Shown: positions 53,811 through 63,148 of the stretch, piece after piece
Layout: each line of letters opens with the position of its first letter
How positions within the stretch are numbered: the stretch's first letter is position 1
Origin: Rhodococcoides trifolii
GTDB lineage: Bacteria > Actinomycetota > Actinomycetes > Mycobacteriales > Mycobacteriaceae
Assembly: GCF_014635345.1 (NCBI RefSeq)
Contig: NZ_BMCU01000002.1
Coordinates: 868,001-932,000, forward strand
Direction of reading: 5' to 3'
Length of the DNA: 64,000 nucleotides
Translations under genes and position numbers: made by a program
The notes under the pieces: model-generated
What the model saw: the letters and a program-made list of their open reading frames with translations, nothing else
What the model was told of the DNA's origin: nothing
The model's database searches: none

Positions 53811-56544
53811 CTCGATCGATAGTTCCCGACCGGCGTCCGGCGAACTCACGTCCAAAGACCGCGAGCGCCTGCAGGCGGAGAACTTCCCGAAGCACTGGGC
53901 CGCTGACGTGCTGGCCTCCGACGGTCGAGCGGTGCGGCTGCGTCCCATCGTCCCCTCCGACGCCGACGCGCTCGTCGACTTCCACTCGAAGCTCTCCGAG
54001 CGCACGCGCTACCTGCGCTATTTCGGTCCGTATCCCACGATGCCGCAGCGCGACGTCCTCAACTTCACCACGGTGGACCACTCGAGCAGGGTGGCGTTCG
54101 TGGCCACCCTCGGCGACGAGATCATCGCGGTCGGGCGCTACGAACGGTTGCCCGCCGACGCTGCGGGCCAGAACGGCAATGCGAGCCACGACGGCAATTC
54201 CGCGGAGGTGGCCTTCGTGGTCGCGGATGCGCACCAAGGTCGCGGACTGGGACCGATACTGCTCGAGCACCTGGCCGGCGCCGCCGCGGAGAACGGAGTG
54301 ACCAGGTTCATCGCCGAGGTTCTCGCGGAGAACCGCAACATGGTCACCGTGTTTCGTCAGGCCGGGTACCAGGTCAGCCGTAGTTACGACGGCGGAGTGC
54401 TCAGTCTCGATTTCGACATCGACCCGACCGACGCCCTGGTCACCGTTCGCAATTCACGCGAACGGGCCGCCGAGGCTCGCAGTGTGCGCAACGTTCTGCG
54501 CCCGCGATCGGTTGCGGTGATCGGTGCGTCGACCGATCCGGCGAAGGTCGGCAACGCGGTGCTGACGAACCTGCTCCGCGCGTCGTTCACCGGTCCGGTG
54601 TACCCGGTCAACGCCGAGCACACCTCGGTGCGCGGCGTCCGCGCCTACGCGACGGTCAGTGACATTCCCGACGAGGTCGATCTGGCCATCGCCGCGGTTC
54701 CGGCCGAGGCGATCGACGCGGTTCTCGACGACTGTCTCGCCAAAGGTGTGCGCGCACTCGTCGTCGTGTCCTCGGGGTTCGGTGAGACGGGGGAGGACGG
54801 TCGATCCAACGAACGTCGACTGGTCCACGCCGCACGGGCGCACGGCATGCGTCTGGTGGGACCGAACGCGCTCGGTGTCGCCAACCTCGATCCCGAGATC
54901 TCGCTCAACGCCACGCTCGCAACGGAATTGCCCGGACGCGGCCGGGTGGGCTTCTTCTGCCAGTCCGGTGCGCTGGGCATCGCGATTCTGGCCCAGGCGT
55001 CGAAGCGCCGATTGGGGCTCTCGACCTTCGTCTCGGCAGGCAACCGCGCGGATCTGTCGGGCAACGACCTGCTGCAGTACTGGGACCAGGACGAGAGCAC
55101 GGAGGTGGTGCTGCTCTACCTCGAGAGTTTCGGCAACGCGCGCAAGTTCTGGCGAATCGCTCGACGGGTGGCCCGGAACAAACCGATCGTGGCCGTGAAG
55201 AGTGGGCGCGGAGCGGTTCCCCCGGCGCTCGCGACGGGAACCGACATCGACGACTCCATCGTTCGTGCCCTGTTCGAGCAGGCCGGGGTGATCCAAGTCG
55301 AGTCCATTTCCGAACTGTTCGACTGCGCCATCCTGCTCGGGTACCAACCGCTCCCTGCCGGCCCGCGAGTAGCGGTGGTCGGCAACTCCACGGCGCTCGG
55401 CGTACTCGCGGCAGACGGCGCCAACGCACGTGGCTTGCGATCGGGCGCTCCGGTCGACGTCGGCGCGGCGGCATCACCGTCGGAGTTCGCCGGCGCGATC
55501 AGCGTGGCGTTGGCGTCCGCCGACGTCGACGCGGTGGTCGCCGTGTTCGTCCCGCCGGTCACCCTGAAGGTGGAGGCGTACGCGCAGGCTCTCGTCGACG
55601 TCGTGCGAGGCGCGACGAAGCCGATCGTGACGACGTTCCTCGCCGCCGAGGGCATCCCGGAGGTCCTGGCGAATCTAGGCGACGACGGAAGCCCGGCTCG
55701 CGGTTCGGTCCCCTCGTACCCCGATCCCGACCGTGCCGTGAACGCTCTCGCCAAGGCGTGGCGCTACGCGGCGTGGCTGAGCGGTCCACCGGACAACGTC
55801 GTTCGACCCGCGGACATCGACACCGCCCGCGCGCGATCGTTGGTCGCGGGGTGGCATGCGGCCAGCCCGAACGGTCGCTGGTTGTCGGACTTCGAAACGG
55901 CCCAGTTGCTCGAGTGCTACGGACTACCCGTGGCCGCATTCCGAGGAGTGACTTCCGAGAAGGAGGCAGTCGACGCAGCGGAGGAGTTGGGCTACCCGGT
56001 GGCCGTCAAGGCAATGGGTGAGCAGTGGAGGCATCGTCCTGACCTCGGTGGGGTACGACTTGATGTCGTGGGCGGCGACGCCGTAGCCCGCGCCTACCGC
56101 GATCTGTCCGCGGTGTCGGGTGCTCCGTTGGTCCAGGTGCAGAAAATGGCCACCAAGGGCATCGGCTGCGTGATCAGGGTGCAGGACGACGTCTCGTTCG
56201 GTTCGCTGATCTCGTTCGGGTTGTCCGGAATCATCTCGGACCTGTTGGGTGACAGAGCATTTCGAGTTCTTCCGCTCACCGAGCAGGAAGCGGTTTCGCT
56301 GATCGACGCGCCGAAAGCCGCGCCTCTGCTCAGCGGATACCGAACGGCGGAACCGGTGAACAAGAATGCGCTCGTCGACTTCGTTCAGCGCGTCTCGGCC
56401 ATCTCGGAGGATCTCCCGGAGCTGCGCGAGTTGGTGTGCGACCCGGTCCTGGCGTCGTCGTCGGGTGCCGCGATAACGGACGCCAAAATGCGAATCGGCG
56501 CGGTCCCGACCAAGATCGATCTGGGACCGCGCCGATTGCGCTGA
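53803..56544 (+). CDS. Pat-type protein acetyltransferase: GNAT fused to NDP-forming acyl-CoA synthetase domains
   Basis: A 913-residue fusion. An N-terminal GNAT domain (about 45-215, acetyl-CoA loop VADAHQGRGLGPILLEHL) is followed by a CoA-binding Rossmann domain (VAVIGASTDPAKVGNAVL near 240), succinyl-CoA-ligase-like domains (RVGFFCQSGALGIAIL near 380) and an ATP-grasp subdomain at the end. The N-terminal GNAT order matches the Streptomyces lividans PatA type; other Pat enzymes have GNAT last. It should acetylate the active-site lysine of acyl-CoA synthetases. GGAGGA precedes the GTG, inside acuC. Confidence 0.9.
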   Translation: MTDSIDSSRPASGELTSKDRERLQAENFPKHWAADVLASDGRAVRLRPIVPSDADALVDFHSKLSERTRYLRYFGPYPTMPQRDVLNFTTVDHSSRVAFVATLGDEIIAVGRYERLPADAAGQNGNASHDGNSAEVAFVVADAHQGRGLGPILLEHLAGAAAENGVTRFIAEVLAENRNMVTVFRQAGYQVSRSYDGGVLSLDFDIDPTDALVTVRNSRERAAEARSVRNVLRPRSVAVIGASTDPAKVGNAVLTNLLRASFTGPVYPVNAEHTSVRGVRAYATVSDIPDEVDLAIAAVPAEAIDAVLDDCLAKGVRALVVVSSGFGETGEDGRSNERRLVHAARAHGMRLVGPNALGVANLDPEISLNATLATELPGRGRVGFFCQSGALGIAILAQASKRRLGLSTFVSAGNRADLSGNDLLQYWDQDESTEVVLLYLESFGNARKFWRIARRVARNKPIVAVKSGRGAVPPALATGTDIDDSIVRALFEQAGVIQVESISELFDCAILLGYQPLPAGPRVAVVGNSTALGVLAADGANARGLRSGAPVDVGAAASPSEFAGAISVALASADVDAVVAVFVPPVTLKVEAYAQALVDVVRGATKPIVTTFLAAEGIPEVLANLGDDGSPARGSVPSYPDPDRAVNALAKAWRYAAWLSGPPDNVVRPADIDTARARSLVAGWHAASPNGRWLSDFETAQLLECYGLPVAAFRGVTSEKEAVDAAEELGYPVAVKAMGEQWRHRPDLGGVRLDVVGGDAVARAYRDLSAVSGAPLVQVQKMATKGIGCVIRVQDDVSFGSLISFGLSGIISDLLGDRAFRVLPLTEQEAVSLIDAPKAAPLLSGYRTAEPVNKNALVDFVQRVSAISEDLPELRELVCDPVLASSSGAAITDAKMRIGAVPTKIDLGPRRLR
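56493..56537. terminator. Hairpin inside the 3' end of pat, facing sigB
   Basis: A perfect 15-bp stem (AATCGGCGCGGTCCC with GGGACCGCGCCGATT) and a 15-base loop, all within the last 18 codons of pat. It ends 32 bases before the sigB stop on the other strand, so it can terminate either convergent transcript. Confidence 0.6.
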
Positions 56545-56568
56545 TGTTCGGTCAGCTGGGAGTTTCGG

Positions 56569-57537
56569 TCAGCTGGCGTACGAGCGGAGGCGCTCGGCGC
56601 GATCGCCCTGGCGCAGTTTGCCCATGACCTCGCGCTCGATCTGGCGGACTCGCTCACGCGACAAGCCGAAAAGCTTGCCGATCTGATCGAGGGTGCGCGG
56701 CTGCCCGTCGTCCAGGCCGTACCGCAGACGGATGACCTGCTGCTCGCGCTCGTCGAGCGTGGCCAGCACGCTGCGCACGTCGGTGTGCAGCAGACCCGCG
56801 ATCACTGCGTTCTCGGCAGAGGTGGCCTCGGAATCTTCGATGAAGTCGCCGAGCGGTGCCTCCTCGTCGCTACCCACCGGCATGTCGAGGCTGACCGGGT
56901 CACGACTGTGATCGAGCAGGTCGGCGATCTTCTCGACCGGGATACCCGACTCCTCGGCCAACTCGTCGTCCGTCGCCTCGCGGCCGAGCTGCTGATGCAG
57001 TTCACGCTTGATGCGCGCCAGCTTGTTCACCTGCTCGACGAGGTGGACGGGCAGCCGGATGGTGCGTGACTGATCCGCCATGCCGCGAGTGATGGCCTGA
57101 CGGATCCACCAGGTCGCGTACGTCGAGAACTTGAAGCCCTTGGCGTAGTCGAACTTCTCCATCGCGCGGATCAATCCGAGGTTGCCCTCCTGGATGAGGT
57201 CGAGCAGCGGCATTCCACGTCCGGTGTACCGCTTCGCGAGCGACACCACCAGTCGTAGGTTCGCTTCGAGAAGGTGAGCGCGCGCCGCCCGCCCCTCGCG
57301 GACCACGATCGCCAGATCGCGCTTCTTGGTGGGAGACAGTCGCTTTCCGGTCTCGAGGATGTGCGTGGCGTACAGGCCCGTCTCGATGCGCTTGGCCAGG
57401 TCGACCTCTTCGAGGGCGGTGAGCAGCGCGGTCCGGCCGATCCCGTTGAGGTACACGCGCACCAGGTCGGCGGCCGGACTCTGGGCATCCAGATCGGCGT
57501 CGGTGGGACGGGGGCGGACTGTGGTGGGGCTGGTCAT
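56569..57537 (-). CDS. sigB: RNA polymerase sigma factor SigB
   Basis: A 322-residue group 2 sigma-70 factor. Region 1.2 is [17 protein letters not shown], region 2 includes [20 protein letters not shown] and [16 protein letters not shown], region 4 ends [20 protein letters not shown]. It lacks the long N-terminus of the housekeeping SigA. It serves stress and stationary phase. AGGAGG precedes the ATG at 57537, and an ECF-type promoter identical in layout to that of clgR lies upstream. ideR-sigB neighbourhood is as in mycobacteria. Confidence 0.95.
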   Translation of the reverse strand: MTSPTTVRPRPTDADLDAQSPAADLVRVYLNGIGRTALLTALEEVDLAKRIETGLYATHILETGKRLSPTKKRDLAIVVREGRAARAHLLEANLRLVVSLAKRYTGRGMPLLDLIQEGNLGLIRAMEKFDYAKGFKFSTYATWWIRQAITRGMADQSRTIRLPVHLVEQVNKLARIKRELHQQLGREATDDELAEESGIPVEKIADLLDHSRDPVSLDMPVGSDEEAPLGDFIEDSEATSAENAVIAGLLHTDVRSVLATLDEREQQVIRLRYGLDDGQPRTLDQIGKLFGLSRERVRQIEREVMGKLRQGDRAERLRSYAS

Positions 57538-57573
57538 GACGTGCCTCCTGCTCGGTGGTGTCTCACTGGGTTC

Positions 57574-57601
57574 AACGCCCGGACACGCTGTAAAAGTTCC
57601 C
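57574..57601 (-). promoter_or_regulatory. ECF-sigma promoter of sigB
   Basis: On the minus strand GGGAAC (57601-57596), 18 bases, CGTT (57577-57574), 36 bases before the sigB ATG. Element and spacing are the same as at clgR. In mycobacteria sigB is driven by SigE/SigH from such a site. Confidence 0.65.
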
Positions 57602-57696
57602 CCGAGGCACACGCCGCAAACCCATGTGAGCTGGGGTTTTGCCCTTTCACGTCTGAGAAGTTGCTGAGAACACTTTCCCGTCGGAACGCACCGGTC

Positions 57697-59193
57697 TCAG
57701 CCCGGCGTGATCAGTCCGTGCAGAAGCAATGCGGTGAGCAGTTCCTCGGCGCCCTCGCCGAGATCGTCCGGGTCGACACCGTGCGCTGCGGCCAGCAGAG
57801 AGACCAACTCGCCGGCCGGAAGACCGTCGTGGCGCAACCCGGCCAGCAGAGCTGCACCCAGTTCGTCGATCTCGTGCGACCACTGCGGGCCGTTGCCGCG
57901 GTGCACGCGCGTCACGACGCGTGACCAGCCCTCACCGGAGGGCAGCGACACCTCTTCCAATGCGGTCGCCGGATCCAGTGCGAACGTCGATGCGAGAACG
58001 TCGTGTTCACGCACCCAATCCAGTCGGTCGAACCAGGCGGGCGCCTCGGGCCCGAGCGGATCGTCGAAGCCGTGGGAGAGGTCTTCGGCCACGACCTGAG
58101 TGGGCCGATCGGTCCGCCTCAGGTACACCACACCGAAACCGACACCGGTCACGTCCGCTTGCTCCAGACGGTCGAGCCATGCTTCCGCTTGGGCGCCCGA
58201 CGCGGGGGAGCGCAGGTCCACGCCGCCGTCCCTCATCCACGTCCCCACGTACAGGGCCGGGTCCGCGACGTCGCGTTGCAGAATCCAGGCGTCCACCCCG
58301 TGATCGGGCAACCACGACGCCACCCTCGATTGCCAGTCCTCGCCGTCGACGTGCAACCACGCTGCGAGAAGCGTTGCAAGGCCGCCGTGTTCGAGATGAC
58401 CCGGTGCAGTGGAGATCACCAAGGCACTGGCACCGTCGAGATCCAGCCCGGAATCGCGGTAGCTGTGCTGTACCTGCGCCGGCCCGACAACGAACGGGGG
58501 ATTGGCGACCACGCGCTCGAACGTTCGGCCGACGACCGGTTCGAACCACGAACCGCGAAGGAGTTCGAACTCGAGTCCGTTCAGGGCGGCGGTCATCGCG
58601 GCCAGGGTCATGGACCGCTCGCTCACATCGGTTCCGGTCACGTGCGACCCGTACGCGGCGGCATGCACCGCCTGCACGCCGCAACCGATGCCGAGGTCGA
58701 GAACCGATGCGACCGGGTCGGTGGGCGTGGCACGAATCAACGACAGAGACGCTTGCCCGACGCCCAACACGTGGTCGGATCCGATGTCGAGGGCGCGGGT
58801 GCTGCCGTCGATGTCGGACACGACCCACCTGTTTCCGTTGCCGAAATCGACCGGACGTACGTCCAAGGCCGCGCGGGCAACGTCGCCTTCGACCGCGACG
58901 AGGCCGGATCGGGCGGCGTCGGACAGCGACACCGGCGCGAGTGCCGCCTCGACCGCAGTGGCGGGCAGATCGTCTGCCAGCAGGAAGAGGCGGATCAACG
59001 TGCCGAGCTCGCCCGCGGAAACGCACGCACGGCGCACCGGCACGGGTTCGGCGCGTCCCAGCGCGGCATGGACGTCGTCACCCAACAGGGCGAGCACCGA
59101 GTCGGCGTCGTACGAGCAGCGCAGAAACGACGCGCGGAGGGAAGGGCAGAGGGCGAGGAGGGCGGCACGGTCGACGGGCGGAGAGTCGGTCAC
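57697..59193 (-). CDS. Class I methyltransferase with NPPF motif
   Basis: A 498-residue protein: an N-terminal helical domain (about 1-120), a SAM-dependent methyltransferase core (VLDLGIGCGVQAVHAA near 170, VVANPPFVVGPAQV near 236) and a C-terminal winged-helix-like region. The NPPF motif is that of N6-adenine or glutamine methyltransferases and RlmG/RsmC-type rRNA enzymes. The substrate is unknown; RNA or a release factor are candidates. GTG start. Located between sigB and the DUF3099 gene. Confidence 0.85.
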   Translation of the reverse strand: MTDSPPVDRAALLALCPSLRASFLRCSYDADSVLALLGDDVHAALGRAEPVPVRRACVSAGELGTLIRLFLLADDLPATAVEAALAPVSLSDAARSGLVAVEGDVARAALDVRPVDFGNGNRWVVSDIDGSTRALDIGSDHVLGVGQASLSLIRATPTDPVASVLDLGIGCGVQAVHAAAYGSHVTGTDVSERSMTLAAMTAALNGLEFELLRGSWFEPVVGRTFERVVANPPFVVGPAQVQHSYRDSGLDLDGASALVISTAPGHLEHGGLATLLAAWLHVDGEDWQSRVASWLPDHGVDAWILQRDVADPALYVGTWMRDGGVDLRSPASGAQAEAWLDRLEQADVTGVGFGVVYLRRTDRPTQVVAEDLSHGFDDPLGPEAPAWFDRLDWVREHDVLASTFALDPATALEEVSLPSGEGWSRVVTRVHRGNGPQWSHEIDELGAALLAGLRHDGLPAGELVSLLAAAHGVDPDDLGEGAEELLTALLLHGLITPG

Positions 59194-59233
59194 CGTCGAA
59201 TTGTGTCAGCCGCGTCGGCGCACCCCGGACGGG

Positions 59234-59734
59234 TCAGCTACTGCTGGGGAAGTTGTCGGCGAGAAAGTCCTCGCCGGTGTACGGCTTGGGCGCCTTCTGC
59301 TTGGGCTGGCGCGGTGCGGACGCCGTCGGGGCTGCCACCTTGGTCGTCAGTGCCGGGCGGTCGTCGATGATCTCGGCGCCGTCGTCCACCACGGGGTGCG
59401 GCCGAGCCTCGAGGGCCGTGGAATCCTGCGCGCGGTAGTAGTAGCGCGACGGCTCGTCGGCTGTGCGCGGCGGGCGGTCGTTAGCGATCAACACGGCCAT
59501 CCACGGGAGTGGGATGGAAATCCCGATGATGGCCATCGCGATCCACGGGTTGGCCCAGATGCTGTACGAGATCGCCGCGAGGACGAGCGCCGGGATGCGG
59601 ACGGACATGATGGTGAGGTATTTCTTCACCCGCGCCCGGTGCTGTTCCTCGACGGACGAGTGAGCTTCGGTGATGCGGATGGCCTCGCGAGGAGAATCGT
59701 CTCCGGAGGTCTGTACCTTCGCGTTGCGTGCCAT
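59234..59734 (-). CDS. DUF3099 membrane protein
   Basis: A 166-residue protein with the DUF3099 core: ITEAHSSVEEQHRARVKKYL near 22-41, then two transmembrane helices (about 42-62 and 67-87), then a disordered Pro/Lys-rich tail. Corresponds to Rv2709 near sigB. No function is known. A GGAG lies before the ATG. Confidence 0.85.
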   Translation of the reverse strand: MARNAKVQTSGDDSPREAIRITEAHSSVEEQHRARVKKYLTIMSVRIPALVLAAISYSIWANPWIAMAIIGISIPLPWMAVLIANDRPPRTADEPSRYYYRAQDSTALEARPHPVVDDGAEIIDDRPALTTKVAAPTASAPRQPKQKAPKPYTGEDFLADNFPSSS

Positions 59735-59869
59735 GACTCCACTCTGTCACTGTCGTCCGTAGTACGCACACGTCCGTACGTCACATGGGGAAAACCAGTC
59801 CGAACAGGGGATCCGTGACGAATAAAGGCTTTTCGGCAACTGGTCTTCTCGCCCCGCGCCGCGGTGCTT

Positions 59870-59875
59870 CATAAT
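59870..59875 (+). promoter_or_regulatory. Leaderless -10 element of the DUF3039 gene
   Basis: CATAAT with six bases to the ATG at 59882, close to the ideal TATAAT. It supports this ATG over a GTG six codons earlier. Confidence 0.5.
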
Positions 59876-59881
59876 TGTGTC

Positions 59882-60118
59882 ATGAGTACTCAGACCAAGG
59901 AACGCCCCGACGTCACCACCGAAGAGACCACCGACGACGACACACCCAAGTTCTTCCATTACGTCAAGAAGAACAAGATCGCGGAGTCGGCCGTCATGGG
60001 CACGCACGTGGTCGCTCTGTGCGGTGAGGTCTTCCCCGTCACTAAGTCGGCGAAGCCGGGATCGCCGGTCTGCCCCGACTGCAAGAAGGTCTACGAGGGC
60101 TTGCGCAAGGGCGACTGA
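59882..60118 (+). CDS. DUF3039 small zinc-ribbon-like protein
   Basis: A 78-residue protein of the DUF3039 family, matching Rv2708c. An acidic Thr-rich N-terminus is followed by KFFHYVKKNKIAESAVMG and a small domain with HVVALCGEVF and PVCPDCKKVY. The histidines and three cysteines could bind zinc. Function unknown. It overlaps the convergent BrkB gene by 28 bases. Confidence 0.85.
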   Translation: MSTQTKERPDVTTEETTDDDTPKFFHYVKKNKIAESAVMGTHVVALCGEVFPVTKSAKPGSPVCPDCKKVYEGLRKGD

Positions 60119-61176
60119 GGTTCGTCCCGGTCGGCCGCCGTGGTACGGCGTGAGCGGTCGATCCGAATCGGTCCGGTGGCGAGCTTGGTCAGGGCTCCGA
60201 CGGTGCCGCTGGGCTGCTCGCCGTCCTGGGCCGCTCTCTCCACGATCCACTCCTTGACCTGGTCGATGCGGGTGGCCCGAGCGGGCCAGGTCTCCTGGAT
60301 CGTGGCGTTGAATTCGGCGCCGAGCACGACGGCGAAGCCGAGGAAGAACGTGAACAGCAGAAACGCGATGGGCGACGCGAGTGCGCCGTACGTGTAGCCG
60401 GTGCTGGTCACCCAGGACAGGTAGAAGCGCAGCACCGCACTGGCGACGACGAAGAACACGGCCGCCAACAGCGCCCCTCCGAGCAGTCGATGCCACGGCA
60501 ACGACGTGTGCAGCGCCACCTTGTACAGGGTGGTCAGACCGATGATCAGCAGCAGCGCCACGCCGGGGTAGTAGAAGACGTCGAGCGCTTCCGAACCCGC
60601 CTCGTACCACGCGGTGGGTAGGGCGCGACCGATCAGCGTGGGGCCCAGCGCCACGATGGGCAACACGAACACCGCGACAACGAGAAACATCACGTAGAGC
60701 AACAACGCGAAGATGCGCTGCCACACCGGGTTTCGAGCGTCCTGCTGACCGTGCGCCTTCACGATCGCATCCACGAAGGTGGAGATGGCGGACGAGCCCG
60801 CCCACAGCGAGAGCAGGAACCCGAACGAGACGACTTCGCCGGCGCTGTTCTGCAGGACGTCCTGCACCGTGGGGGCGATGATCTCGTTCACCACGCTGTC
60901 GCTGAACGTGGTCCCGGCGAAGGTGACGATCTTGGATTCGATGATGGTCAGCGTGTCCGGCCCGAACCACCCACCGACGTATCCGAGGCTGCCGAGCAGG
61001 CCCAGAAGGAGCGGGGGCAGCGACAACGTCTGCCAGAAGGCGGCGGCGGCGGATTCGCTGAAGATCGAATCGTCCCAGGCTTTGCTCGCCGTCCGGCCGA
61101 TCACGTGGAGGCCGGTGCGCAGGGGACCCCGACGAGGGGAGTCGCCGTCCGGTCCGGCCTGCGCGTCGTCGGTCAT
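60091..61176 (-). CDS. YihY/BrkB family membrane protein
   Basis: A 361-residue membrane protein with six predicted helices (around 55-75, 105-125, 150-172, 195-215, 225-248 and 260-285) and charged ends. The YihY/BrkB core includes VALGPTLIGRALPTAWYEAG and SWVTSTGYTYGALASPIAFL. Corresponds to Rv2707. The family was once annotated as ribonuclease BN in error; its real role is unknown. The ATG at 61176 was chosen as the start of the conserved protein. Confidence 0.85.
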   Translation of the reverse strand: MTDDAQAGPDGDSPRRGPLRTGLHVIGRTASKAWDDSIFSESAAAAFWQTLSLPPLLLGLLGSLGYVGGWFGPDTLTIIESKIVTFAGTTFSDSVVNEIIAPTVQDVLQNSAGEVVSFGFLLSLWAGSSAISTFVDAIVKAHGQQDARNPVWQRIFALLLYVMFLVVAVFVLPIVALGPTLIGRALPTAWYEAGSEALDVFYYPGVALLLIIGLTTLYKVALHTSLPWHRLLGGALLAAVFFVVASAVLRFYLSWVTSTGYTYGALASPIAFLLFTFFLGFAVVLGAEFNATIQETWPARATRIDQVKEWIVERAAQDGEQPSGTVGALTKLATGPIRIDRSRRTTAADRDEPQSPLRKPS

Positions 61177-61372
61177 TCGTCCAGCATTGCCTACCACCGC
61201 CATCGCTGCTCGTCACACCCACACGACGCGCCGATCGTCTTGCTCCTCACACCGCCGACGGGGTCGTTCGATGCAAGGCCTGTCGGCTTCGGGCGCTAGG
61301 CTCTCCTGCGGACCAAGACAGTTACACCAGCAGTGAACGGGAGTGCGATGTCAGCGTGGGCGAGGTGTGCTC

Positions 61373-63118
61373 ATGAGTGCTGAGACCGGCGAAAGCTCGA
61401 CCACCGCAACACTATCGGCGTCGGGTCAGCCCCTTCGTGCATGGCAGCGACGAGCACTGACGAAGTACTTGACCACAGGTCCGAAGGACTTCTTGGCCGT
61501 CGCCACACCCGGCGCCGGCAAGACCACGTTCGCGCTGCGCATCGCGTCGGAACTGCTCGCGGATCGAACGGTGGATCAGATCACCGTCGTCGCTCCCACC
61601 GAGCACCTCAAGCACCAGTGGGCGGAATCTGCGGCGCGAGTCGGACTGGCGCTGGACTCGCGGTTCTCCAACAGCACCGGCCAGACGTCGAGCGACTTCC
61701 ACGGCATCGTGGTCACCTACGCGCAGGTGGCATCACACCCGGCCCGGCACCGCGTGCGTACCGAGGCGCGGCGCACGCTGGTCATCCTCGACGAGATCCA
61801 CCACGGCGGCGACGCGAAGAGCTGGGGAGAAGGAATCCGCGAGGCGTACAGCGACGCCACCCGTCGGCTCGCCTTGACCGGCACACCGTTCCGCAGCGAC
61901 GACAGCCCCATTCCGTTCGTCACCTACGAGCCCGACAAAGAGGGGCTGCCGCGCTCCAAGCCGGACCACAGCTACGGATATTCCGAGGCGTTGGCGGACG
62001 GTGTGGTTCGTCCCGTGGTCTTCCTGGCATATTCCGGCGAGGCTCGGTGGCGTGACAGCGCGGGCGAGGAGTTCTCAGCGCGTCTGGGAGAGCCGCTGAG
62101 TGCAGAACAGACCGCCCGTGCGTGGCGTACTGCTCTCGACCCGTCCGGGGACTGGATTCCCGCGGTGCTCACGGCGGCCATCACTCGGCTGCATCAACTC
62201 CGGGCGGGCGGCATCGCCGACGCCGGGGGGCTCGTCATTGCCTCCGATCAGACGACTGCGCGGGCGTACGCCAAGATTCTCGAAGTCCTGACGGGGGAGA
62301 CCCCGACCCTCGTGCTGTCGGACGAGCCGTCCTCGTCGTCACTGATCGCCGAATTCGGAGCCGGAACATCCGCCTGGATGGTGGCGGTGCGCATGGTGTC
62401 CGAAGGCGTCGACGTTCCCCGGCTCGCCGTGGGTGTCTACGCGACCAGCGCGTCCACCCCGCTGTACTTCGCGCAGGCCATCGGACGCTTCGTGCGGTCC
62501 AGGCGGCCGGGGGAGACCGCGAGCGTGTTCCTGCCGTCGGTGCCCGTTCTGCTCGATCTCGCCAGCCAGCTCGAGGCGCAGCGCGATCACGTGATCGGCA
62601 AGCCGCATCGCGAGAAGGACGGTCTGGACGACGACCTGCTGATCGACGCCAACAAGGCCAAGGACGAGCCGGGCGACGAAGAAAAGGCGTTCACGTCGCT
62701 CGGTGCCGACGCCGAGTTGGACCAGGTGATCTACGACGGTTCCTCGTTCGGGACGGCCACCTTCTCGGGCAGCGACGCCGAGGCCGACTACCTGGGGCTG
62801 CCCGGTCTGCTCGACGGCGAGCAGATGCGCGCGCTACTGCGTAAGCGGCAGCAAGAGCAAATCGACGCTCCGTCGGCCGTCGTCGTGCCGGCTACGGCCG
62901 AACGTCCGGCCGCAGTGGCCGAGCGCGCTGGGACGGCGGGGCAGTTGGCGTCGCTGCGGCGAGAACTGAACGGTCTCGTCGCGATGCACCATCACCGCAC
63001 GGGCAAGGCCCACGGCATCATCCACGGGGAGCTGCGCCGGACGTGTGGCGGTCCGCCCACGGCCATCGCCACCGCGGATCAGCTGACCGAGCGCATCGCT
63101 GCACTACGCAAGTGGTGA
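61373..63118 (+). CDS. Superfamily 2 DEAD/DEAH-box helicase
   Basis: A 581-residue helicase. Walker A is ATPGAGKTTFALRI (about 43-56), Walker B is LVILDEIHHGGDAKSW (DEIH), motif III is LALTGTPFRSD, and motif VI is QAIGRFVRSRRPG. This pattern resembles the type III restriction/XPB-like (UvrB-related) branch, which usually acts on DNA. The C-terminal part is charged and helical. No restriction or defence partner lies next to it in the window. The ATG at 61373 has a weak GAGGTG. Confidence 0.88.
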   Translation: MSAETGESSTTATLSASGQPLRAWQRRALTKYLTTGPKDFLAVATPGAGKTTFALRIASELLADRTVDQITVVAPTEHLKHQWAESAARVGLALDSRFSNSTGQTSSDFHGIVVTYAQVASHPARHRVRTEARRTLVILDEIHHGGDAKSWGEGIREAYSDATRRLALTGTPFRSDDSPIPFVTYEPDKEGLPRSKPDHSYGYSEALADGVVRPVVFLAYSGEARWRDSAGEEFSARLGEPLSAEQTARAWRTALDPSGDWIPAVLTAAITRLHQLRAGGIADAGGLVIASDQTTARAYAKILEVLTGETPTLVLSDEPSSSSLIAEFGAGTSAWMVAVRMVSEGVDVPRLAVGVYATSASTPLYFAQAIGRFVRSRRPGETASVFLPSVPVLLDLASQLEAQRDHVIGKPHREKDGLDDDLLIDANKAKDEPGDEEKAFTSLGADAELDQVIYDGSSFGTATFSGSDAEADYLGLPGLLDGEQMRALLRKRQQEQIDAPSAVVVPATAERPAAVAERAGTAGQLASLRRELNGLVAMHHHRTGKAHGIIHGELRRTCGGPPTAIATADQLTERIAALRKW

Positions 63119-63148
63119 ATGGTGAGGGAAACATGGTGAGAAACGACA

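Noticed and set aside
60091..61176. Ribonuclease BN annotation of the BrkB-family gene
   Set aside because: That old label came from a misassigned E. coli gene; the protein is a multi-helix membrane protein without nuclease residues.
61373..63118. Helicase as part of a phage-defence system
   Set aside because: It resembles restriction-type SF2 helicases, but no nuclease, methyltransferase or other defence partner lies beside it; neighbours are DUF7455 and a BrkB gene.
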